Below, piece after piece: positions 28,760 through 36,019 of a stretch of 64,000 bases of DNA. This DNA comes from a virus. The DNA lies in the IMG/VR virus record IMGVR_UViG_3300036770_008702, positions 19,952 through 83,951 of that record; one strand, 5' to 3'. Position numbers and translations under genes: made by a program. Below the pieces are notes generated by a model. That model was not told the origin of the DNA. It did not search any database and saw only the letters and a program-made list of their open reading frames with translations. How positions within the stretch are numbered: the stretch's first letter is position 1; every line of letters starts with the position of its first letter.

Positions 28760-29499
28760 GATTTGACCCCCCGCAGTTCGGCGATGGCGTTGCGCGCAAA
28801 CCAACCCGGCACTCGCGAGCGCACGCTGGCCACATCGAGCCGCTTGCGCAGGGTGACGCGGCGCAGCAGCAGGAACATCGGCACGAACCCCTGGGCCAGG
28901 ACGTCCCGCCGGCGCTGCGCCTGGCTCTTGCGATGGCCGGTCAGCACCTCGGTGCCGCTGCCGACGAACAGTCGCAGCCGGTTGCGCGTGCGGCGGCTGG
29001 TCCCGGTGGCTGCGGCCACCCGCAGGCACCAGAGTGCGGTGCCGGGCCGCGATCGGCTGGGCAGCACGAAGGCCTCGCCACGCCGCCCGGCCTGGATCAT
29101 CTGCGCCGGGGTGATGCGCAATCCGCCACGCCGGCCCGACCTACGGCCGCCAATCGAATTGTAGCCGGTGGGGATGGCCATGTAGGTGCGGCCGCGCGCG
29201 ACGATGGTGGCGCCGCGGTCAAAGGCGGTGACGACGGTCGGCATGCGCGACCAGATCAGGGCTGCTGGCTTGAAGGTGGTCGGTGCCGTCCCTGCGGCCG
29301 GATACAGGTTTAGGCGCCAGGCATTGGCGATGCTGCGGCCGCCGTCCTTGAAGCCAGCCGACCGGGCCTGGGCGCGCAACTCTGACTGCACCTCGCGGCC
29401 GGTTGCGGCGACGGCGCGGCGCAGTCCGCCTGCGACGGCGCGCACCTCGGTCTGCATGGCCTCACGCAGGCGGCCGAACACGGCGGCGCGGACGAACAT
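28756..29499 (-). CDS. Phage minor tail protein (DUF6441-like)
   Basis: 247 residues from the ATG at 29499 (MFVRAAVFGRL), with AGGAA about 13 bases upstream. It is basic, beginning with an amphipathic helix (VRAVAGGLRRAVAATGREVQSEL) and containing FKDGGRSIANAWRLNLYP, the signature I associate with DUF6441. It sits directly before the tape measure with a 4-base overlap. This position is typical for head-proximal tail or completion proteins. The molecular role is not known. Confidence 0.7.
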   Translation of the reverse strand: MFVRAAVFGRLREAMQTEVRAVAGGLRRAVAATGREVQSELRAQARSAGFKDGGRSIANAWRLNLYPAAGTAPTTFKPAALIWSRMPTVVTAFDRGATIVARGRTYMAIPTGYNSIGGRRSGRRGGLRITPAQMIQAGRRGEAFVLPSRSRPGTALWCLRVAAATGTSRRTRNRLRLFVGSGTEVLTGHRKSQAQRRRDVLAQGFVPMFLLLRRVTLRKRLDVASVRSRVPGWFARNAIAELRGVKS

Positions 29500-29629
29500 G
29501 GGCTGGTTCCTGCGGGTGTGCCGACGCTTGCGCTGGCCCATGCCACGGTTGCGTGGCTACGCTGCGTCCAGGCGGCTCGGATCGTCGAAATTCCGGTCAC
29601 CGCGTGGCAGCGATCTGGGGAGTGGGTAG

Positions 29630-30523
29630 ATGAGCAAGGTGCGTGTTGGCTTGGTCCAGATGGCGCTGAAGGCACCGACCTCGGCGCCGGTCGCAGAGAT
29701 TCGCGACGCGATGAATGCCGCCCATGCCGAGCAGGTGCGCCAGGCGGCGGAGCAGGGCGTGCAGGTGATCTGCTTCCAGGAGGTGTTCAACGCCCCGTAC
29801 TTCTGCCCGGTGGCGGAACCGCGCTGGCTGGAAGCCGCGGAGCGCGTGCCGGAAGGACCAACGACGCAGCTGATGTGCCAGGTCGCCCGCAAGCACAGCA
29901 TGGTGATCGTGGTGCCGCTCTACCGGCGCCACGACGATGGCCGGAAGACCAACACCGCGGTGGTGATCGACGCTGATGGCTCGGTCCTGGGTACCTACGA
30001 GAAGACGCACATCCCGACCATTGGGGCGCACCTGCATACGATGATCGGCAACGAGGAGCGCGGCACCGAGCGCTACTGGTTCGAGCCAGGGACCACGGGG
30101 TTCCCGGTGTTCCAGACACGCTACCTGAAGCTGGGGGTCTACATCTGCTACGACCGGCACTTCCCCGAAGGCTGGCGTGCCCTCGGTCTGGCCGGCGCCG
30201 AGTATGTCGTGAACCCCTCGGCGACCTGGAAGGGGTTGAGTCAGCACCTCTGGACGCTGGAGCAACCGGCGGCCGCGGTGGCGAACGGTTTCTATGTCGG
30301 TGCCATCAACCGCGTCGGTGTCGAGGAACCCTGGGCGATCGGCGAGTTCTACGGCTCCAGCTATGTGGCTGATCCGCGTGGCCGCATCCTGGCCCAAGGG
30401 CCCGACGATCGCGATGCGCTGGTGGTGGCCGATATCGACCTCGATGTCGTCCGCGAGGTGAAGGCGACGTGGAAGTTCGACGAGCATCGCCGTCCCGAGA
30501 CCTACGGCGCCCTCACGCGCTGA
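29630..30523 (+). CDS. Nitrilase-superfamily amidohydrolase inside the tail module
   Basis: 297-residue carbon-nitrogen hydrolase. The catalytic triad is complete: E51 (CFQEVF), K125 (YEKTHIP) and C173 (YICYDRHFPE). NPSATWKGLSQHLW and the closing region fit the beta-ureidopropionase / N-carbamoyl-amidohydrolase branch, so a likely reaction is hydrolysis of an N-carbamoyl compound to amine, CO2 and ammonia. It is on the opposite strand to every surrounding tail gene, starts after a GGAG element, and its 3' end overlaps the convergent chaperone gene by 11 bases. GC and codon use match the phage. It looks like a metabolic accessory gene; the substrate is unproven. Confidence 0.9.
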   Translation: MSKVRVGLVQMALKAPTSAPVAEIRDAMNAAHAEQVRQAAEQGVQVICFQEVFNAPYFCPVAEPRWLEAAERVPEGPTTQLMCQVARKHSMVIVVPLYRRHDDGRKTNTAVVIDADGSVLGTYEKTHIPTIGAHLHTMIGNEERGTERYWFEPGTTGFPVFQTRYLKLGVYICYDRHFPEGWRALGLAGAEYVVNPSATWKGLSQHLWTLEQPAAAVANGFYVGAINRVGVEEPWAIGEFYGSSYVADPRGRILAQGPDDRDALVVADIDLDVVREVKATWKFDEHRRPETYGALTR

Positions 30524-31426
30524 CCGACTGGCCGCGGAGCCGCGCCTCGCTCTCGACCATCTTGGCGTAGATCGTGCCGAGGGTGGCAAAGGCATCAACC
30601 AGCCAGGCTGCCTGGTCTCCGACGCCGCCGGCATCGGGCCAGTGCGCGACACCACCTTTTGGATCCCGGCATGCGGCCCAAAGGCGGACGACCTCATGCC
30701 AGGCTGGCGCAATTGCCAGCCGCGGGTTGTCGCCCTTCCACGGCTCGCCTGCGACCAGCCAGTCCGAGCCATCCTCCGGCCTCAGCCCTCCGGCGAAGGC
30801 GTCGGGGTCCCTGGCGACGGCAAGGGCGCCACGGAGTTTCCCTCCGCACTCCGGTCCAGCGACACCAGCAGGAAGGCCCGCCAGCCCACGGCAGTGACCT
30901 CGCTCGCCGGCAGCACGTCGAGCAGGTCCTCCGGCACCAGTCCCTTGTCCCGCCGGAAGACCGGCAGCCCGGGACCATCCCAGCCGCGGAGTGCATGCCG
31001 GCACGCCACCCAGGGTGCCATGCCAGTCCAGCGCTCGCCGGCCACGCGCAGTTCCGCATAGACGGGCACGTCCATGCAGGCGGTGATGATCACCGCGAGC
31101 CGCGCCTGCGCCTCTGCCAGCTTGGCCTTGAGCGTCGTGTCGTCCGGTGCAGCATCCACCGCGTCGCGTGCGGCATCGGCGTCGTCGACAACGGCGAGGG
31201 CCTCGTCCAGGTTGGCGGGCGCGATCTCGCGCAACGCGGCGCGCAGGCCGTTGCTGACATCCTGCGGCGACGGGCGCATGCCGGCCTCGCGCGCGAGTGC
31301 CGTTCGGAAGGCAATGCGTTCGCGATAGGTCAGTGGCGCCAGACGGTAGGTCCGCGGGCTGCCCGGCGGGGTGAAAGCCACGAGGTCGTGCGCCGAGAAC
31401 ACCGGCGGGGCGGTCATGCCATCCAT
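30513..31426 (-). CDS. Predicted -1 frameshift product of tail assembly chaperone (GT-like)
   Basis: If ribosomes slip -1 at GGGAAAC (30836-30842), the first 197 residues of the upstream chaperone are joined to a 107-residue extension (LRGALAVARDPDAFAGGLRP onward), giving 304 residues. The extension frame has clear coding character and no start codon of its own in the right place. Siphophages almost always make such a pair (lambda G and GT) just before the tape measure, with the long form recruiting the tape measure. The extension ends 11 bases inside the convergent nitrilase gene. The frameshift is a strong inference from sequence. Confidence 0.8.
30782..31426 (-). CDS. Phage tail assembly chaperone (G-like)
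   Basis: 214 residues from an ATG with AGGAG about 13 bases upstream. The N-terminus includes FTPPGSPRTYRLAPLTYRER and the rest is largely helical. It terminates in a proline/serine-rich tail only when no frameshift occurs. It lies directly after the tail-tube gene and before the tape-measure region, the invariant place of the tail chaperone. It should coat the tape measure before tube polymerisation. An in-frame ATG at 31417 is an alternative start. Confidence 0.8.
   Translation of the reverse strand: MDGMTAPPVFSAHDLVAFTPPGSPRTYRLAPLTYRERIAFRTALAREAGMRPSPQDVSNGLRAALREIAPANLDEALAVVDDADAARDAVDAAPDDTTLKAKLAEAQARLAVIITACMDVPVYAELRVAGERWTGMAPWVACRHALRGWDGPGLPVFRRDKGLVPEDLLDVLPASEVTAVGWRAFLLVSLDRSAEGNSVAPLPSPGTPTPSPEG
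30836..30842 (-). other. GGGAAAC slippery heptamer (-1 programmed frameshift site)
   Basis: On the minus strand the chaperone frame reads G GGA AAC, the canonical X XXY YYZ pattern. Slippage shifts reading to GGG AAA in the frame that stays open to 30513. Lambda uses the closely related GGGAAAG. Confidence 0.85.
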
Positions 31427-31449
31427 GAGGGGACTCCTGGGGGAAAGGT

Positions 31450-32616
31450 TCAGAACTGGGCGAGATAGAAGGCGCTGTCGGCGCCATCGCCCTGGAAGCT
31501 GATGCCATGCTGGCCGAGGCCATCGCGCTGGCCAGGGTCCATGGCGATCGCCTTGGCGTTCGGCACGATCGCCACGAAGCGGTTGCCCGGGGTGCTGCCG
31601 ATGATCGCCATCAGCGACATCGGCGTGCCCGCCCGGAAGGCGTTGAACAGCGCCACCGAGTTCGTGGTGTTCATGTAGGGATCAAGGTTCCCCGCCACGT
31701 CGCGCTCGATCGGCAGGGCGGCGCCATAGCCCTCCGCACTCTCCGGGTCGTCGGGCAGGATGACGTTGACCCCGGCATTGATGGTCAGCGTCCGGACCTG
31801 GGCCAGCGCCTTGTTGAGCTGGCACTTGCCGCCGACAAAGCGCGGGGGCGTCGGCCGCAGCACCGCGGCGGCACCTGCCGGCACGGCGGTCGCAGACTTG
31901 CTGGCGAACTGGGCGCGCATCTCGAAGCTGACGAAGCCGATGCCGCCGGTGGTGAGCTCCAGGGTGGGCGTTCCCAGCGCGCCGGTGAAGGTCCAGAGCA
32001 GACCATCGGCGTAGAAGTAGATCGTCGCGGTCTTGTAGACGCTCTCGTCTGAGGTCGGGCTGTAGAGCACGTTGATCGGGATCTGCAGCAGGCTGCCCGT
32101 GGTGTAGGCCGTGCCGGCGGTATCGCCCGTGGTGATCACCCGCGCCGCGGTGTAGTCGACGATCCCGGTTGTGCCTGCAGCGATGCCGGTGACGATCAGC
32201 GGCATGCCGCGATACTGCTGCGCGGTGGTGCCGAACGGAGTGGCTGCGGTCACCGTGGTGGTGGTGCCGGCGGTGGCGGCGGTCGGGGCGCCGATGGCGG
32301 CGGCAGTGACCAGTTCGGCGAAGGTGCTGCAGCGCATCAGCTTGCCGAAGTCCGGCGCGGTGCCGGCAGTGCCGGAACCGCGCAGGGGCATGCGCAGCCG
32401 CAGTCGTGGCTTGAGGCCACCGACGACCGAGGATGCCTTGTCGAGCGAGCCGGTGAGTTCGGGCAGTTCGATGATGGTGGGGTCGAACTGCACCTCCATC
32501 TCCGACGCGATCCAATCACCTGCCGCCGGCGTGCCGCCGATGGAGTCTACCCCGGGGGTGACTTCGATCTTGGCCGCGACGGCGGCGAACTTCATGCGTA
32601 CGAGATTCACACTCAT
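31450..32616 (-). CDS. Phage major tail tube protein
   Basis: 388 residues starting MSVNLVRMKFAAVAAKIEVTPG. The opening, the early WIASEMEVQFDPTIIELPELTGS and the repeated threonine/glycine-rich beta domains fit tail-tube proteins of siphoviruses. An extra Ig-like insertion in the middle (residues ~110-190) would explain the length above the usual ~250. It sits just upstream of the chaperone pair. AAAGG lies about 14 bases before the ATG. A tube role is inferred from order and composition. Confidence 0.75.
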   Translation of the reverse strand: MSVNLVRMKFAAVAAKIEVTPGVDSIGGTPAAGDWIASEMEVQFDPTIIELPELTGSLDKASSVVGGLKPRLRLRMPLRGSGTAGTAPDFGKLMRCSTFAELVTAAAIGAPTAATAGTTTTVTAATPFGTTAQQYRGMPLIVTGIAAGTTGIVDYTAARVITTGDTAGTAYTTGSLLQIPINVLYSPTSDESVYKTATIYFYADGLLWTFTGALGTPTLELTTGGIGFVSFEMRAQFASKSATAVPAGAAAVLRPTPPRFVGGKCQLNKALAQVRTLTINAGVNVILPDDPESAEGYGAALPIERDVAGNLDPYMNTTNSVALFNAFRAGTPMSLMAIIGSTPGNRFVAIVPNAKAIAMDPGQRDGLGQHGISFQGDGADSAFYLAQF

Positions 32617-32653
32617 GGGCTGGACCTTTCAGATTGTGCGGGTGAGCCGCAGG

Positions 32654-33106
32654 TCAGGGCAGGTAGGGGGACCCGAGCGGCGCGATAGCCAGCATCGAGA
32701 AGCGGGCCAGGAATTCACCGGCCGGCTTGGCGCTCTCGTCGGTGTCGTAGAGCCGGAACTCGGCGCCCTGTTCGGTGGCCTCGCCGAGCCCATCGACGGT
32801 GGGCGTCCAACCGGCGAGGGCCGCCACCACCGAGGCATGCAGATCCGAAAGCCCCTGCTCGACACCCAGGTCGGTGGTGTCCCGTATGTAGCCGGCGACC
32901 ACGAAACCCATCGTGTAGTGGGTGCTGCCCGGCTCGGCCGTCTCGTCGGCCTCCCAGTCGGTGCCGGTCAGCACGAGGCGTGGCAGAGGCTCCTTGTCGA
33001 TGTCGACCAGTGCGCGGCGCGCGCGCTCCAGGACGGTGCCCGGCAGTTCGGTTGTCAGGCGGTCGGCGATCGCGGCCAGTGCTGCCTCGCGGATCGGTGT
33101 CGACAT
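32654..33106 (-). CDS. Phage tail completion / terminator-like protein
   Basis: 150 residues from the ATG at 33106 (MSTPIREAALAAIADRLTTE). The pattern of an N-terminal helix, then ERARRALVDIDKEPLPRLVLT and a beta-rich remainder ending GEFLARFSMLAIAPLG, is that of tail terminator proteins (lambda gpU-like). It follows the connector gene by 2 bases and precedes the tube gene. It should cap the growing tail at the head-proximal end. Assignment is by order and size. Confidence 0.65.
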   Translation of the reverse strand: MSTPIREAALAAIADRLTTELPGTVLERARRALVDIDKEPLPRLVLTGTDWEADETAEPGSTHYTMGFVVAGYIRDTTDLGVEQGLSDLHASVVAALAGWTPTVDGLGEATEQGAEFRLYDTDESAKPAGEFLARFSMLAIAPLGSPYLP

Positions 33107-33108
33107 GT

Positions 33109-33426
33109 TCAGCCCTCCGCCAGGACGAGGCGCCAGGAGAGGTCGAGCGGATCGCGCTCGGCGTCCTCGACGCGGTGCACCGCGGTGCCAATCCGCACCT
33201 CGTCGCCACGTTGCGGTTCCAGTGAGGCGATGTCGCCCGCGAGGATGGTGGCGGACAGACTGCCGGCGCGGGTGCCGATGCCGCCCAGCCCACCGATGGT
33301 GTCGGTGGGTCGCGACAGCACGACACGGGCCGGCACCCAGGGGCCGGGCGGATGGCGGAAGTCGGCCGGGGTGCCGATGTTGCTGTCGGCGTGCGCCGCC
33401 GCCAACATGGAGGCGAAGGCCGACAT
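33109..33426 (-). CDS. Head-tail connector / adaptor-like protein
   Basis: 105 residues (MSAFASMLAAAHADSN) starting one base inside the stop of the endolysin gene (TGATG). A conserved-looking beta-rich C-terminal half (GDEVRIGTAVHRVEDAERDPL and DLSWRLVLAE) resembles head-tail joining proteins found between capsid and tail genes. It overlaps or abuts both neighbours, so it is made from the same message. The specific family is not certain. Confidence 0.6.
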   Translation of the reverse strand: MSAFASMLAAAHADSNIGTPADFRHPPGPWVPARVVLSRPTDTIGGLGGIGTRAGSLSATILAGDIASLEPQRGDEVRIGTAVHRVEDAERDPLDLSWRLVLAEG

Positions 33427-33806
33427 CAGCCCCTCCCCGCCGGATAGGCATCGCGGTTGAGCTCGAAGTGCGGGCCATCGCGGAAGCGCGGCCAGTCGCC
33501 ACCCCACACGATGGCGACACCGCGGGCCTGCGCGGCATCCTTTACGGCCTTGGCCATTGGGAAAAAAAGCGGCCAGTCCCAGCGGACCTTGCCCGCCACC
33601 GTCGGGGCGAGATCGACGGCGTGGCCAGTGAGGTGCCGGCTGTCCATGGTGCGGCTGGCGCCGGCCTTTACCAGCTGCGCCTGACGCTCGCGTGTGCGCA
33701 TGCCCTCCACCACGATGAAGGGCAGAATCTGGCGCGCCGCCTCGACGACGGCAACCAGGTCGGGATGCACGCCCGTGAGCCGGGCCTTGTCGCGGACCGT
33801 CATCAT
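33426..33806 (-). CDS. Peptidase M15-type endolysin
   Basis: 126 residues. SRHLTGHAVDLAP supplies the His and Asp zinc ligands and WGGDWPRFRDGPHFEL the distal His of the M15 (D-alanyl-D-alanine/L-Ala-D-Glu peptidase) site. YAGRG-type cell-wall-binding domains are absent, so it is a single-domain enzyme. It cuts the stem peptide of peptidoglycan for host lysis. The start codon overlaps the preceding small membrane-protein gene by 4 bases, and the pair is a likely lysis cassette placed unusually within the head-tail genes. Confidence 0.85.
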   Translation of the reverse strand: MMTVRDKARLTGVHPDLVAVVEAARQILPFIVVEGMRTRERQAQLVKAGASRTMDSRHLTGHAVDLAPTVAGKVRWDWPLFFPMAKAVKDAAQARGVAIVWGGDWPRFRDGPHFELNRDAYPAGRG

Positions 33807-33979
33807 GCGCTGGCACCCCGGTCACGGAGCAGGATGCCGAGCAGGCCGGCGATGCCGGTGCCGATCAGGGTGATGTTCTGCATCACGCCGGGATCGAGAT
33901 GCAGGCCGAGCGCGGCGAAGACGCCGGTGAGCGCACCATAGGTGCTGGCCTCGCGGAAGCGGGCGATCAGGTAGGTCAT
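33803..33979 (-). CDS. Small membrane protein, possible holin
   Basis: 58 residues (MTYLIARFREASTYGALTGV). One or two hydrophobic helices span residues ~15-50 and the C-terminus is charged (LLRDRGASA). CCAGGAG lies about 8 bases before the ATG. It overlaps the endolysin start by 4 bases. Size, topology and coupling suggest a holin, but small phage membrane proteins are hard to tell apart. Confidence 0.6.
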   Translation of the reverse strand: MTYLIARFREASTYGALTGVFAALGLHLDPGVMQNITLIGTGIAGLLGILLRDRGASA

Positions 33980-34007
33980 GATGTGTCTCCTGGGGGAGAG
34001 GGCGGCG

Positions 34008-34349
34008 TCAGGTCCCCGCCGGGGTGGACCCGGACAGCCGCACCCGCACCGTGGTGTCGGCGGAGGCCGCGGCCGCGACGGCATGGCCGATGGCGGTGTT
34101 GGAAGTTGCCGTGGTGGTGACCCGCCTGTTGGTGTTGTCCCAGAAGACCCGGGCACCAACGGCGATCACCAGCGGCGCCTCCTTGGTGATGTCGAAGACG
34201 CCATTCACCGCCACCTCGGCAGTGACGCCGGTGAGCGCATCGACAGCGACGACGCCGAAAAGCGCGCCGACCAAGACGCCCTGGCCGGAGGTGCGGTCGT
34301 AGGGCATGGGCAGCGGGACCGAGAGGCCCGGCTGGACGAAATTCTTCAT
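34008..34349 (-). CDS. Capsid decoration / DUF2190-like protein
   Basis: 113 residues (MKNFVQPGLSVPLPMPYDRT). SGQGVLVGALFGVVAVDALTG and the alternating strands (VFDITKEAPLVIAVGARVFW) match DUF2190, a capsid-associated fold with a C-terminal beta domain. It normally follows the major capsid gene. Here it is separated from it by the IS1182-type element. Removing the element restores a ~60-base intergenic hairpin region upstream of this start. Expression may now depend on a new promoter. Confidence 0.8.
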   Translation of the reverse strand: MKNFVQPGLSVPLPMPYDRTSGQGVLVGALFGVVAVDALTGVTAEVAVNGVFDITKEAPLVIAVGARVFWDNTNRRVTTTATSNTAIGHAVAAAASADTTVRVRLSGSTPAGT

Positions 34350-34455
34350 GATGGAGACGCTCCAGAAACGCGAAGGGCGACCCGAAGGAGGCCGTGTGAG
34401 AATTAGCGCCGGAACTCAGGTAGAATCGCCGCATCGGTAACGGTGCGGCGATTCC

Positions 34456-35868
34456 ATGAGATACGTGCGCGGCGAAGACCGGAACCAGGCGAACCTGCTT
34501 CCGGCTGTTCTGGATGATTACGTTGGACCCGAAGCGGCGGTGCGTGTCGTGGACGTCTTCGTAGATGGCCTCGACATGGCGGGACTTGGTTTTGGTCGAG
34601 CTGCTCCAGCCGCATTGGGACGTCCCGGTTACGATCCTCGCGACCTGCTGAAGCTCTACATCTACGGCTACCTGAACGAAGTCCGCTCGTCGCGTCGCCT
34701 GGAACGAGAGTGCGGGCGCAATCTCGAGGTGATGTGGCTGGTTCGGCGCCTTGCTCCGGACTTCAAGACGATTGCGGATTTCAGACGTGACAATACGGAA
34801 GCGATCGTCGGCACAGCCCGCGCCTTTGTGCTGTTCTGCCGTGATCAAGGCCTTTTCGCAGCGCGGCTGGTTGCCCTGGATGGTTCAAAGTTTCGGGCAG
34901 CTGCGAGCGCCAAGCGGATCATGGGACGGCGCGAAATTTCGGAAGAGGTGGCGCGCGTCGACCGGGCTATTGCAGGCTATCTTGGTCGCCTTGACGCAGC
35001 GGACGCAGATGAGCCGGCCGATAGCGATACATCGACTACTTCTGGTTCGGTGGAGGCGGCTATTGCAACGCTCCAAGAGCGGCGTGCCGAACTTGATCGG
35101 CTAGCCGCGTATCTGGAAGCCGAAGGACGCACCACCATTGTCGAGGGCGAGCCGGATGCGCGACCGATGCGATCGGGCGCTGGACGCAAGCCACCGAGCT
35201 ACAATGTCCAAACGGCTGTCGATGCTGAGACCGGCCTCATTGTTCACCACGAGGTCACGACCGAACCGACTGACAACCGGCTGCTCTATACCATGGCAAG
35301 TGCCACCAAGGCTTCGCTCGATCGCGAAACGCTCACGGTGGTCGCGGATAAGGGCTACTCAAATGGGGCCGATGCCAGCGCCTGCGAAGCGGGTGGCATT
35401 ACGCCATGCGTGCCTGCCAACCGATCGAGCAACAACCAAGGTGATGGCACGTTGTTCACGCGGTCGGTCTTCACGTACGAGCCGGAGGGCGATCGATATC
35501 GCTGCCCAGCAGGTCGCCTCCTCGTTCGCAGGCAAGTTATCCGTCGAGACGCCACCATCCTCTATGCCGCTCGCGACTGCAGCGGCTGTGACCTGAAGCC
35601 CCGCTGCACCCAAACCAACCGGCGCCTCATCACCCGCCACCTGCATGAGGACGCGCTGGTGCGCATGCAGGCTCGTATCGACGCGGATTCGACTCTGATG
35701 GTCAAACGACGCTGTGCCGCCGAGCATCCGTTTGGAACGATCAAACGAATGAGCCAGGGACGGTTCCTGACCAGAGGCCTAAAGGGGACCAGAGGAGAGT
35801 TTGCCCTTTCGGTTCTCGCCTACAACATCCTCCGCAGCACCAATATCGCCAGGTCCGCAACATCCTAA
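34456..35868 (+). CDS. IS1182-family transposase
   Basis: 470-residue DDE transposase. The N-terminus has the family pattern AALGRPGYDPRDLLKLYIYG and VRSSRRLERECGRNLEVMWL. The core carries VALDGSKFRAAAS (first Asp), VVADKGYSNGADA (second Asp) and RRCAAEHPFGTIKRMSQGRF (Glu). A zinc-ribbon-like CSGCDLKPRCTQT lies near residue 376. It starts 67 bases inside the element and ends before an internal terminator. No frameshift or stop is present, so it is probably active. Confidence 0.92.
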   Translation: MRYVRGEDRNQANLLPAVLDDYVGPEAAVRVVDVFVDGLDMAGLGFGRAAPAALGRPGYDPRDLLKLYIYGYLNEVRSSRRLERECGRNLEVMWLVRRLAPDFKTIADFRRDNTEAIVGTARAFVLFCRDQGLFAARLVALDGSKFRAAASAKRIMGRREISEEVARVDRAIAGYLGRLDAADADEPADSDTSTTSGSVEAAIATLQERRAELDRLAAYLEAEGRTTIVEGEPDARPMRSGAGRKPPSYNVQTAVDAETGLIVHHEVTTEPTDNRLLYTMASATKASLDRETLTVVADKGYSNGADASACEAGGITPCVPANRSSNNQGDGTLFTRSVFTYEPEGDRYRCPAGRLLVRRQVIRRDATILYAARDCSGCDLKPRCTQTNRRLITRHLHEDALVRMQARIDADSTLMVKRRCAAEHPFGTIKRMSQGRFLTRGLKGTRGEFALSVLAYNILRSTNIARSATS

Positions 35869-35909
35869 TGCGCCGCCGTCGGTTCGGCGTCTCAGCATAA
35901 GTAAGAAAG

Positions 35910-35931
35910 GAGGCCTCCAGTTGGAGGCCTC
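35910..35931 (+). terminator. Terminator at the 3' end of the IS
   Basis: GAGGCCTCCA and TGGAGGCCTC form a perfect 10-base stem separated by GT, followed by TTCGTTTT on the plus strand. It lies 41 bases after the transposase stop and inside the right inverted-repeat end, so it should stop transposase transcripts from reading antisense into the capsid gene. Confidence 0.75.
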
Positions 35932-36019
35932 TTCGTTTTCACACGGCCTCCCGAAGGCCGCCCGTTCGCGAGACGATGAGGATGGAGAGGAAGGCCGGGC
36001 GGGCTCGATCAGCCCGGCA

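Larger units (their letters stand above)
34389..35949 (+). mobile_element. IS1182-family insertion sequence
   Basis: The ends are AGGCCGTGTGAGAA at 34389-34402 and its inverted match AGGCCGTGTGAAAA at 35936-35949 (13 of 14). They are flanked by an 8-base direct repeat CCCGAAGG at 34381-34388 and 35950-35957, consistent with a target-site duplication. The transposase is intact. Insertion is between the capsid and decoration genes, within a GC-rich hairpin with a four-base loop. The matched ends and intact frame suggest a recent event. Confidence 0.8.
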
